A DNA stretch of 64,000 nt from [Clostridium] aminophilum DSM 10710. GTDB taxonomy: Bacteria > Bacillota > Clostridia > Lachnospirales > Lachnospiraceae. Of the stretch, positions 17,192 through 24,904 are shown in pieces. The stretch spans positions 124,001 to 188,000 of the forward strand of contig NZ_JONJ01000001.1 of assembly GCF_000711825.1 (NCBI RefSeq), given 5' to 3'. Made by a program: the position numbers and the translations under genes. The notes beneath the pieces are model-generated. The model saw nothing but the letters and a program-made list of their open reading frames with translations. It did no database searches and had not been told where the DNA came from. The number at the start of each line of letters is the position of its first letter. The stretch's first letter is position 1.

Positions 17192-17220
17192 ATAATATAA
17201 GCAGTCTTATTCAATGTCAA
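17192..17220 (-). promoter_or_regulatory. Sigma-A promoter of the tcdA operon
   Basis: On the minus strand, TTGACA (complement of 17215-17220), a 17-base spacer and TATTAT (complement of 17192-17197) lie about 40 bases before the tcdA start. Confidence 0.85.
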
Positions 17221-17306
17221 TCAGAAAAATGAGCTGTAGGGACGGGGTCAATGGTTCAATACTCTTCGTCGCCTCCGCAAAGGTGGCATTTTGCGCTGCG
17301 GCATAA

Positions 17307-17354
17307 TCACTCTGCAGTATATTCACTCTGCGGTATACTCACTCTGCGGTATAC
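17307..17354. repeat. 16-bp tandem repeat spanning the HNH gene stop codon
   Basis: Three 16-bp units (17307-17322, 17323-17338, 17339-17354) read TCACTCTGCGGTATAC with two changes in the first. A degenerate fourth unit lies at 17291-17306. The last codons of the HNH gene (EYTAE then stop) lie in the unit at 17339-17354, so the array looks like slippage of the gene's own 3' end. Confidence 0.8.
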
Positions 17355-18448
17355 TCCCACTCCCGGAACCCGGCCGCTTTTGCAGACTGATATACCGGAA
17401 GCACGATTTCCGACAGTCTGGCGCCGAATTCTTCTCGGGACAGGTTCGGTGTATACAATCTTCCTTCTACAAGCGGAGAATTCAAATGTTTCCTCTTAAT
17501 CTGTTCAAATTCTTTGCGAATCCTCTCAGACTGCCACATCAGCTGATATGACAGATACTCCAATCCGGCGAGTTTTTTAAAATACACCTCCCAACGCGGC
17601 AGATGATTGCTCTTTGCGGAATTGATGCTCTTTGTGGTCGGATGAAGATTCCATATCTCATCATTTGCCACATACGACCACGGCACAAAATGATCGATGG
17701 AAATGTCCCTGTCCGTGAGTTCTCCATTTCCGTATATTTCCACCACAGGCTTAACCGTCATGATCAGCTTCCAGTACTTCTGTATATCCTCCAGCTTCCG
17801 TTCCTGCGGCGGATAAAGCTTATTGATCACGCCCGGAACATTCGGGTTTCTTCTCTGAAGATACTCCACAAGGCTATATTTCAGCCATCCTTTAATGATG
17901 ACCTGATTTCTGACGATGTACTCACTCCATCTCTCATCGAAATGAATCTTTGTATTCAGCCCGTCCAGCGAATCAAATTTATAGATCAGGCTGTAATAGG
18001 CGTTGATCCGATCGATCAGCTGCCTCTTTCCCACATTCCAGTCATCCGCCTTGAAATCCAGAAATGGAGCCTGAAGACGATACGGTACATTCGCCGTCAG
18101 TATCTTTTTATATCGCAGCACCTCCGGATCCTTGCAGTTCCGGATATACTGAAGCAGTGCCGCTTTGTCCTCTGCAGCCCGGAAGCCGGAAATTTCCACC
18201 AGCCGGTTGACCGCATATTCCAGATTATCTCTCGGGCCGAGATTCAAATGATACTCTGCTACCATATACCAGGCATCGGTGATCATCTCATCAATAATCT
18301 CCCCAAAGCTGGCCGACGTCTGTCCCGCAAGGATTTTCTCTACAATCACCTGAAACCAGAACATCTTATAGCACTCACTGGTGTTATCAAAGAGATGCCC
18401 GAAATATTCAATCCGTAAACCGTCTGATTCCGGTAAGATAAAATCCAT
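17339..18448 (-). CDS. HNH endonuclease domain protein
   Basis: A 369-residue protein. Its C-terminal third carries an HNH motif: ISIDHFVPWSYV (Asp252-His253), Asn267 in EIWNLHP, and Asn276/Asn281 in SINSAKSNHLP. The first 240 residues are helical and resemble no domain I can name. It starts three bases after the methyltransferase stop, with GGAG eight bases before the ATG, as the third gene of a macrodomain-methyltransferase-HNH operon. No recognisable restriction-modification target domain is seen. Nuclease activity is likely, target unknown. Confidence 0.8.
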   Translation of the reverse strand: MDFILPESDGLRIEYFGHLFDNTSECYKMFWFQVIVEKILAGQTSASFGEIIDEMITDAWYMVAEYHLNLGPRDNLEYAVNRLVEISGFRAAEDKAALLQYIRNCKDPEVLRYKKILTANVPYRLQAPFLDFKADDWNVGKRQLIDRINAYYSLIYKFDSLDGLNTKIHFDERWSEYIVRNQVIIKGWLKYSLVEYLQRRNPNVPGVINKLYPPQERKLEDIQKYWKLIMTVKPVVEIYGNGELTDRDISIDHFVPWSYVANDEIWNLHPTTKSINSAKSNHLPRWEVYFKKLAGLEYLSYQLMWQSERIRKEFEQIKRKHLNSPLVEGRLYTPNLSREEFGARLSEIVLPVYQSAKAAGFREWEYTAE

Positions 18449-18451
18449 ACA

Positions 18452-19045
18452 CTATCTCCGTTTCGTCCTCAGAATCATGTTCAGCCACTTTTCATTTTCC
18501 CTGCCGGGACGGACATCGGCCGTGATCCACAGCTGCTCCATCTCCAGCTGCCCGATATCGGAAACAAACGCCCGAAAGGAATCCTCCGTAAAATCCGTAA
18601 AAAATCTTCCGTTTCTCATTCCGGAAAAATCACCGTATTTGAATGAGGTGTAAATGATGCCGCCCTTATGGAGCGCGCGCTCCATGTGAACCAGGACATT
18701 TTTAAGCTCCTGTTTTGGCAAATGTAGTATGGAGGAACACGCCCATATCCCATCATACGCATCCCTCTCGTCAAAATCATTGAAATCCATCTGTATCACG
18801 GGAATTCCGGCTTTTTCCCCGGCGATCGAACACAGCTCCGCGGAGCCATCCATCGCGGTAACCCGATATCCCTTTTTCAGAAAACAGCAGGTATCCCGCC
18901 CGCTGCCACAGCCAAAATCAAGGATGGAAGCACCGTCTTTCAGTTCTGAAAGAAACCGTTCCTGCATCCCGGAAAAATCCACATCCGCAGTGCTTTCGGC
19001 AAAACTCCTTGCATTTTTCTCATAGTAGTCAATTGTCTCGCTCAT
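18452..19045 (-). CDS. Class I SAM-dependent methyltransferase
   Basis: A 197-residue Rossmann methyltransferase. Motif I is ILDFGCGSGRDTCCFLKKG (about 41-59), the acidic end of strand 2 is VTAMDGS, and motif IV is YDGIWACSSILHLP. It lacks the (D/N/S)PPY motif of DNA amino-methyltransferases, so a small-molecule or protein substrate is more likely than DNA. It is the middle gene of the macrodomain-methyltransferase-HNH operon, 18 bases after the macrodomain gene. Confidence 0.85.
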   Translation of the reverse strand: MSETIDYYEKNARSFAESTADVDFSGMQERFLSELKDGASILDFGCGSGRDTCCFLKKGYRVTAMDGSAELCSIAGEKAGIPVIQMDFNDFDERDAYDGIWACSSILHLPKQELKNVLVHMERALHKGGIIYTSFKYGDFSGMRNGRFFTDFTEDSFRAFVSDIGQLEMEQLWITADVRPGRENEKWLNMILRTKRR

Positions 19046-19063
19046 ATTGCTTTCATTCTTTCC

Positions 19064-19576
19064 TTATCTGAACAGCTTCTCATAAGCGGCCAGTTCCGCA
19101 TCTCGAAAGCAGCACAGCGTTACGTTCATTTCAACATCCCGATGTGTGTCCAGCCATGTTCGGATTGCCCGAAGCGACACCTGCGCCGCTTCATCGATCG
19201 GATATCCGTACACCCCCGTAGAAATGCCCGGAAATGCAATGCTAACGCAGCCATTTTCCAGAGCCAGATCAAGACTTCTGATATAACAGGACGCAAGCAG
19301 CTCCGCGTCTTCTTTACTGCCGCGGTAAACCGGACCAACCGTATGGATGATATACTTCGCATTCCGGATGTTGTAAGCTTTTGTAATCTTCGCATCCCCG
19401 GTCCCGCATCCATGTAATGTCCTGCACTCTGCCAGCAGTTCCGGTCCGGCAGCCCGATGAATTGCGCCATCCACACCGCCTCCGCCCAGCAGGCTGTTGT
19501 TGGCCGCGTTCACAATGGCATCCACCTTCATTTCAACAACACTTCCGCGTATCAAAGAAATCCGACTCACTGTCAT
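19064..19576 (-). CDS. Macrodomain protein (MacroD/YmdB-type ADP-ribose hydrolase)
   Basis: A 170-residue stand-alone macrodomain. [27 protein letters not shown] carries the catalytic Asn and the glycine-rich ribose loop. [15 protein letters not shown] and the phosphate loop [12 protein letters not shown] follow. Members hydrolyse O-acetyl-ADP-ribose or remove ADP-ribose from aspartate/glutamate. The frame opens at ATG 19576, but the strong GGAGG sits seven bases before a GTG at 19570, which may be the true start. It leads a three-gene operon with a methyltransferase and an HNH nuclease. Confidence 0.9.
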   Translation of the reverse strand: MTVSRISLIRGSVVEMKVDAIVNAANNSLLGGGGVDGAIHRAAGPELLAECRTLHGCGTGDAKITKAYNIRNAKYIIHTVGPVYRGSKEDAELLASCYIRSLDLALENGCVSIAFPGISTGVYGYPIDEAAQVSLRAIRTWLDTHRDVEMNVTLCCFRDAELAAYEKLFR

Positions 19577-19599
19577 CCCTCCCTAATGTGATATACACT

Positions 19600-19608
19600 A
19601 TTATACCA
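19600..19608 (-). promoter_or_regulatory. Extended -10 promoter of the macrodomain operon
   Basis: On the minus strand TG-G-TATAAT lies 24 bases before the ATG. The -35 region is poor (CGGACA at 19 bases), as is usual with extended -10 promoters. Confidence 0.7.
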
Positions 19609-19713
19609 TTTACATGATGACCGGTGTCCGATTCTGCCGGCTTTTTCGCTTCATCCGCGATGCCAATCTATGCAAACACGCCATCATTTACAGGTGCCGC
19701 CGTTGTCTTCTTT

Positions 19714-19795
19714 TCCGCCTTTGCCGCCTTTGCCGCCTTTTGCCGCCTTTGCCGCCTTTGTCGCCTTTGCCGCCTTTGCCGCCTTTGCCGCCTTT
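19714..19795. repeat. 9-bp microsatellite, nine units with one inserted base
   Basis: Nine copies of GCCGCCTTT run head to tail, with small changes in the first and sixth units and one extra T at 19741 that shifts the phase. Frames across it read AAF, PPL or CRL repeats and have no ribosome sites. It lies in the roughly 490-base gap between the macrodomain operon and the S41 peptidase gene. The only other signals I see there are the macrodomain promoter and a TTGACA at 19971 without a clear -10 partner. Confidence 0.8.
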
Positions 19796-20065
19796 GCCGT
19801 GGGACTCTTTTTCTACATCGTAAGGATGTTCCGAAAACAACTGTCTGGTTTCACAATTTAATCTTTCGCCCGGATTATCAGAATATAATATAATTACACC
19901 GTTTATTTAAGGTAATTTATACATACCTCTTCAAAGCATTGGATTATTCTTCTTTTTCATCCAATTTGCATTGACAATAGCAGGGAGGATAATGTTTAAA
20001 TGATAAGTAGGATGTCGTTTGAACGCCAAGGCTTCGAACAATGGTGAAGAATGGGGAGGGTTGAT

Positions 20066-21841
20066 ATGAGAAAATACTTAAAATGCATCGCGGTAACCAT
20101 CCCGCTGGCGCTGGCTCTCGGAGGATGTGCAAACGCGCTGCCTTCCACGGAAACAAAAAGCGCTTCGGCCGGATCAACAGAAACATCAGAATCATTGGAA
20201 GCATCCAATGCGGCAGGATCAACCGGAACATCGGACTCATCCGGGACCTGCAAGATAACGGAAAAGAATGTGAAATTCTATCCCGGAGATCTGAGTAACG
20301 AAAAAGAACTGACGCTGTATTTCGTGAATGACGGTTCCATCCCTTATATTTCCATGGATGATATCTTCGGAATGATGAAAAAAGGAAAATATGAGGCATC
20401 CACAGATGACAGCGGAGATCACACGATCATTACCATTTCAGGAACCAAATATACTGCGGATTTTGATTTCGCGAATGATACGATCTACTTTTTCGATTAT
20501 GATGCATTTTTCAAAGATGAGAACGGGCCGCTGGTCGACATCGGCACACTGGACGTGTTATCCCTCTCGGAAAAAATGGAAACTCTTACAAATGACCGTT
20601 ACGGCAGGGAGCAGACATTCGATCTGAAGAAGTATGACATTGATCTTGTTCGGAATGGCGACAACTATTACATCCCGCTGCAGACTTTCAGCGACGTCAT
20701 TCTTTCCTACAGTAACCTTTTTACGGTATACAACGGAGAAGCCGTATTTCTGACAAATGATCTGTACGGAGATATGGAAGCGGAGTACTATAAGGCAGCG
20801 CCGCAAGGAACGTTACCGGAGGATTTGGCGTTATTTTCCTATAATGAACTGTGTTTTGCCCTGGATCATCTGTATGGACTGAAAGAGGTCCATAATATTA
20901 CGAGCTTTGACACGTTCTTCCGGGAAATCGGGGTGGAAAAGAAGTTGAAGGGCACGGATGTCCTAAAGAAGGATAAGGCCATGTTTGAGTTCATCACCTG
21001 CTATCTGGATGACCTTCACAGCTCATTCAATAACAATTCTTACCTGGTCGCAAAGTCGGACTTAAAAGAGAAGATCGCCGGAATTTACGGACCATCCAAG
21101 GAAAACTATAAAAATGACAGAGCCGCGTTTTCCGAGGCGAGAAAAAACGCATTCGGAGAGGAAATTCCGCCGTATCAGGAAGTTGGAAACACCGCGTATA
21201 TTACGTTTGACGAGTTTACGGATCCGAGCAGAGAAATCGATTATACGACTCAGCCCAAAGAGGATGAGCTGTCGGATACCATTCGGCTTATGCAGTATGC
21301 CTGCGAAAAGATCCTGCGGCCGGGAAGCCCTGTCAAAAACGTGGTGCTGGATCTTTCACTCAACGGTGGCGGTGCCTGCGCATCGGCATCTTACGTAATA
21401 GGGACGTATCTCGGAACCGGGGAAATGAACACCATCAATACCCTGACCGGGGCGACCACAACCTTAAAGTATCGCATCGATACGAACCGGGACGGCGTAT
21501 TTGATGAAAATGACACCCTTGCCGGAAAAGGTCTTAACCTTTATTGTATCACGTCCCCCGTCAGCTTCTCCTGCGGTAATTTCGTTCCGAGTGCTTTTGT
21601 GTATTCACCGCATATTACACTTCTGGGGAGAACTTCAGGAGGCGGCTCGTGCACGGTTCAGCCGTTATCCACCGCGTATGGATGTGCTGTCCAGATTTCG
21701 GGAAGCAAGCGGATGAGCGTGTTCAAGAACGGATCATTCTATGATATTGACCGTGGAGCGACACCGGATTATCCCATCAGCAAAATCGCGGATTTCTATG
21801 ACCGGAAAAAACTGACGGATTATATCAACGGACTGGTGTAA
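20066..21841 (+). CDS. S41-family peptidase-like lipoprotein
   Basis: A 591-residue exported protein. ATG 20066 (GGGGAGGG six bases before) leads into a lipoprotein signal peptide with LGGC and Cys21, then a Ser/Thr-rich linker. The C-terminal half has the tail-specific protease fold: VVLDLSLNGGGACASASYV, then SPVSFSCGNFVPSAF, where the nucleophile Ser sits before Cys-Gly in place of the usual Ala-Gly, and LLGRTSGGGSC. No PDZ domain is evident between. A DxNxDG motif (DTNRDGVFDENDT) resembles a calcium loop. It converges on the peptide-export cassette, so a role in extracellular peptide processing is possible but unproven. Confidence 0.8.
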   Translation: MRKYLKCIAVTIPLALALGGCANALPSTETKSASAGSTETSESLEASNAAGSTGTSDSSGTCKITEKNVKFYPGDLSNEKELTLYFVNDGSIPYISMDDIFGMMKKGKYEASTDDSGDHTIITISGTKYTADFDFANDTIYFFDYDAFFKDENGPLVDIGTLDVLSLSEKMETLTNDRYGREQTFDLKKYDIDLVRNGDNYYIPLQTFSDVILSYSNLFTVYNGEAVFLTNDLYGDMEAEYYKAAPQGTLPEDLALFSYNELCFALDHLYGLKEVHNITSFDTFFREIGVEKKLKGTDVLKKDKAMFEFITCYLDDLHSSFNNNSYLVAKSDLKEKIAGIYGPSKENYKNDRAAFSEARKNAFGEEIPPYQEVGNTAYITFDEFTDPSREIDYTTQPKEDELSDTIRLMQYACEKILRPGSPVKNVVLDLSLNGGGACASASYVIGTYLGTGEMNTINTLTGATTTLKYRIDTNRDGVFDENDTLAGKGLNLYCITSPVSFSCGNFVPSAFVYSPHITLLGRTSGGGSCTVQPLSTAYGCAVQISGSKRMSVFKNGSFYDIDRGATPDYPISKIADFYDRKKLTDYINGLV

Positions 21842-21863
21842 ACAGGGGGTAATGTTCCTGATC

Positions 21864-21980
21864 TCATGAGCTGTCACGCTTCGCTATGGTTCCGGTAGAC
21901 AGACCAAGCTGAGTTGACAGCTCAGTCTTTCTGATCCCCTTTTCTTTCAGTGGCTTTTCCAGACCCTCATATGAGATCAT
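21864..21980 (-). pseudogene. Truncated XRE-family (HTH_26-like) regulator
   Basis: An AGGAGGTGGGTCA ribosome site precedes an ATG at 21980 and 38 codons that begin like small Cro/CI regulators: MISYEGLEKPL, then KEKGIRKTELSTQLGLSTGTIAK, where the first three helices would lie. The frame then meets TGA after RDSS, where family members normally continue with SKGE and a last helix for about 30 residues. It is probably a decayed remnant. It lies 73 bases past the C11 protease gene and might once have regulated the cassette. Confidence 0.55.
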
Positions 21981-22053
21981 TGACCCACCTCCTGAAATCT
22001 TTACTTCTTTTATCAAAAGCGATATTAAAAATAAAGATTTCAGGCCTTCAGAC

Positions 22054-24393
22054 TCAAAAAAGTAAAGATTCCCGTTCCGCCGGCTTAAGATCATTTTCCC
22101 ACATCTGCATCCGGTTTCCAAACACATCTCTCCAGTAACGCATTACCTTTACCGTTTCATACTGACCATAATCCGCTGCGGTATCCATTTTCCCTCTTAC
22201 AAAAGCGGTATTTTTTCCATACAAAAAAGATCCTATTACAAATCGTTCCGGCGCTTCATCCTCGAATGCCATTTCATATCGGACGCCCTCCGATACCGAA
22301 CCGAGGAACGATATCTCTTTTCCTTCCAGATCCCCGTCACCGCTTATATAATGTGTGATCCTGTCATATGGAAAATGATACCGGTAATAGCCTTTCACCC
22401 GTCCACGCGCTGCTCCTTCTTCAAACCGGATGGCGAGCATATGCATTCTTTGATCGATCAGAACCGGCGTCAGGATCGTAACACAGCCGTCAAAGACGTC
22501 CCCGCCTTCTGTCCCATATATAGGAATCAGAAATTCCGAATTGCCGTCCTGGGCAGAGAACCATCGGAACCCCCGATCCATTTTATCCGCTTCCTGTCGG
22601 AATACCTCCGGACAATCTGCCTCCCGGGGGAATGCCTCCGGACGATCCGGCTCCCGTCGGACCGTGTTCTGACCATCCGTCTCCTGTCCGTCCGCTCCCC
22701 GCCTGACATCCTTCAGATAACCAAGTCCTCTGTTTCGCGAATACCGGCCCTCCTCACCTTCGTAAATGTATCGGACTACCACATTCTTCTCAAAGATGCC
22801 TTCCCGGTCCTTTCGTATCTCCTCTGCCAGTTCCAATCGTTTTCTCTCTGACAGCAGACCGGCCTGGCCGCACAGAAATAATTCCCGGCTTATTCTGTCA
22901 CAAAGTTCTGCGGTATCATTTTCCCGGTTTTCTTTAAGTCTGCCCGCTTCCCGCATGGCATTATGCAGCGCGGCAAGTTTCCAGTATCCGTCTTTAAGAT
23001 AATCGTATTCGGGGCAGAAATCCTCCGCTTCCTCCCGGTCTTTGGGCGGTTCCAGTCCTGACGCGTAACCGTGAAAAGGCCAGGTCCGGAATCCATCTTT
23101 ATGACTCACTCTGTGGCTGAAAAGATATTTCTCAAAGTTTGAGTTATCCGTAGTCGAGTCGGAATCCGGAAAAAACAGCGATATTCCGGATATATCCTTC
23201 GGGAAGAGTTCTGCGGAAGCATAGCGTTTCCGGGTCAGATTCCGGATGCTCTCTTCCAGTTTCTCATATTTTCGGACGATGGATGAATCGTCACGAAAAT
23301 ACGCCGTATTCACAAGATTCTTCGCCCAAAGTCCGAGATCAATGCTGTATTCATCGATCCGCTGCGATTGATTCCTGATACCGGATAAGAGCCGGTAAAC
23401 TTCCATCGGTTTTTCCTGAAATCTTCCGGCAAGCGCTCCGGAAAAATCCTGAAAAGCTTCCTTAAATCCATCGATTTTGTCGTCCCTGAGATCGAGGACG
23501 GTCAAAATACACTCCTCACGTTTATAGATGTTCCGATAAATCTCCTCCAGTAACTCAGGAAAGATTCTATGGTCAAAAACATCGTCTGTAATCTCTGAAT
23601 CGTATTCCTGACACGCCTTAAGAAGTGTTCCGATCATTTCTGCTCTCATCCATCCGATGCCCTGTTCATCCCCCTCGGACGCCACCATGTTCCGGGCACC
23701 TTCCGCCCAGGCGGTTACCGCTTCTATGTGCGACATCCTGCAGCTGTTATAACCGACAAACGCAAGTTTTTTCCCGCCGAGCAATCCTCGGATCACCGGC
23801 ATCATCCTGCAGAGATCCGCGGAAATGATCATGTCATCATCATTTCTCTCATCCTCCCCGAATCCCCATAAAGGGCCGCCGCCGTGTCCGCATATGATCA
23901 GTGCATACTGCTCGGCCGGATAAGACGTTACCGCTTCCGTGATCAAATCCCTAAGTTCAATCACATTACCCTCTTCGTCTTTTTCCGTCATCAGAACAAG
24001 CCCTTCTTTTTGGGGAGATGACTGCAAGGGAACAATCGCATTCTCTTCTATTTTCCACCTCTCATTTTTATCCCAGGAAATCCGATCCAGAACTTTGAGC
24101 CTTGCGAGGTTCTCGGCCGATGCAATGCTGCCGTTTGCCGCTTTTTCCGCCAGCCGGTCCATCAGGTTTTGTTTCCGTTCCCTGTATCGCTCTCGCGCTT
24201 CATCTTCTACACCGCCTGTCACGGTGCACCGCGGATCAAGACAGCTTCCTCCTGTCTCTGCAAGAATCGCCACCTTGTCTGTCTTATAACCGGATATTCC
24301 CCGCATTACCTGCAGTAAAGTCCTCGTATAGACAAGCCCCCGCCTCTCGAGATTTCCTCCAACTATATATAACATCAGCGTAAGTTTATTCAT
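22054..24393 (-). CDS. Clostripain-like C11 cysteine peptidase
   Basis: A 779-residue protein whose N-terminal half is a C11 peptidase: LMLYIVGGNLE, strand residues ALIICGHGGGPLWGFG with catalytic His170, and FVGYNSCRMSHIEAVTAW with nucleophile Cys218. C11 enzymes are usually self-activating and cut after Arg (or Lys). No signal peptide is seen. The second half (about 430-779) is not recognised. ATG 24393 is preferred over ATG 24423, because AAAGGA lies five bases upstream only of the former. Placed 56 bases behind the second precursor gene, it is the likely processing or self-protection protease of the cassette. Confidence 0.87.
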   Translation of the reverse strand: MNKLTLMLYIVGGNLERRGLVYTRTLLQVMRGISGYKTDKVAILAETGGSCLDPRCTVTGGVEDEARERYRERKQNLMDRLAEKAANGSIASAENLARLKVLDRISWDKNERWKIEENAIVPLQSSPQKEGLVLMTEKDEEGNVIELRDLITEAVTSYPAEQYALIICGHGGGPLWGFGEDERNDDDMIISADLCRMMPVIRGLLGGKKLAFVGYNSCRMSHIEAVTAWAEGARNMVASEGDEQGIGWMRAEMIGTLLKACQEYDSEITDDVFDHRIFPELLEEIYRNIYKREECILTVLDLRDDKIDGFKEAFQDFSGALAGRFQEKPMEVYRLLSGIRNQSQRIDEYSIDLGLWAKNLVNTAYFRDDSSIVRKYEKLEESIRNLTRKRYASAELFPKDISGISLFFPDSDSTTDNSNFEKYLFSHRVSHKDGFRTWPFHGYASGLEPPKDREEAEDFCPEYDYLKDGYWKLAALHNAMREAGRLKENRENDTAELCDRISRELFLCGQAGLLSERKRLELAEEIRKDREGIFEKNVVVRYIYEGEEGRYSRNRGLGYLKDVRRGADGQETDGQNTVRREPDRPEAFPREADCPEVFRQEADKMDRGFRWFSAQDGNSEFLIPIYGTEGGDVFDGCVTILTPVLIDQRMHMLAIRFEEGAARGRVKGYYRYHFPYDRITHYISGDGDLEGKEISFLGSVSEGVRYEMAFEDEAPERFVIGSFLYGKNTAFVRGKMDTAADYGQYETVKVMRYWRDVFGNRMQMWENDLKPAERESLLF

Positions 24394-24449
24394 GTCGTCC
24401 TTTACAAAAAGGTCCCCCTGCATACCGCAAAGAGACCTTTTTCCTAAAA

Positions 24450-24602
24450 TCAGCTGTCCGCTCTGTTCTTATCCCGGATTCCGGATTTTCCGCCGGAGAT
24501 GGCTTCAAGTTCCTCGTCACTTACCTCTTCGCTCTGAGATTCCGGAGTTTCTTTTACTTCTTCGGTTGCCTCTTCCGTTACTTTCTTCTCTTCTTTATTC
24601 AT
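24450..24602 (-). CDS. Double-glycine precursor peptide, second copy
   Basis: A 50-residue peptide with ATG 24602 and GGAGG eight bases upstream. Its Glu-rich leader ends SDEELEAISGG, the classic NHLM/double-glycine export signal. The 12-residue remainder KSGIRDKNRADS shares SGIRDKNR with the sister peptide at 24716. It has no Cys, Ser/Thr clusters or aromatic residues that would suggest lanthionine, sactionine or azoline chemistry. The C39 transporter encoded upstream is expected to cut after GG. The two Arg residues are potential sites for the C11 protease encoded next. Confidence 0.85.
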   Translation of the reverse strand: MNKEEKKVTEEATEEVKETPESQSEEVSDEELEAISGGKSGIRDKNRADS

Positions 24603-24615
24603 GTTTTGTCCTCCA

Positions 24616-24686
24616 GGCTCAAGCAGACAAGCTTGCTTGTCTATTTGAGCCGTCAATCAAAGTTTGAAAGTTTACTTTCAAACTTT
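24616..24686 (-). repeat. Two strong hairpins between the precursor genes
   Basis: Hairpin one (24616-24651) pairs GGCTCAA and AGACAAGC with their complements across a 2-base loop and one internal mismatch, and ends next to the ribosome site of the second precursor. Hairpin two (24659-24686) is a perfect 12-bp stem AAAGTTTGAAAG/CTTTCAAACTTT with a 4-base loop. Neither is followed by a T-run. They may stabilise the precursor messages or set the ratio of the two peptides. Confidence 0.8.
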
Positions 24687-24715
24687 ATCTCCTTTCTCAC
24701 AATTGATCCTGTCTG

Positions 24716-24886
24716 TCAACGGTCTGTTCGGTTCTTATCACGGATCCCGGATAATGTATTAAATCCACCGGAAGCAGCTTCAAGCTCTTCATCATTTACA
24801 TCCTCGTCCTGGGATATGGTGTTTTCTTTTACATCTTCCGTTACCTCTGCTGTTTCCTTTACTTCCTTGTTTTCTTCTTTGCCCAT
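24716..24886 (-). CDS. Double-glycine precursor peptide, first copy
   Basis: A 56-residue peptide starting MGKEENKEVKET, with AAAGGAGG seven bases before the ATG. The leader ends VNDEELEAASGG and the remainder FNTLSGIRDKNRTDR is 15 residues. It is paralogous to the peptide at 24450 in both leader and core; SGIRDKNR and the following Asp are identical. It begins 18 bases after the second ABC transporter gene and so is co-transcribed with its exporters. Product class and activity (bacteriocin or signal) are unknown. Confidence 0.87.
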   Translation of the reverse strand: MGKEENKEVKETAEVTEDVKENTISQDEDVNDEELEAASGGFNTLSGIRDKNRTDR

Positions 24887-24904
24887 GTTTACCTCCTTTC
24901 ACTG

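Noticed and set aside
24619-24681. TTG-start frame of 20 codons after AAAGGAG between the precursor genes
   Set aside because: It lies wholly within the two hairpins and shows no resemblance to the flanking precursors. Possible but unsupported.
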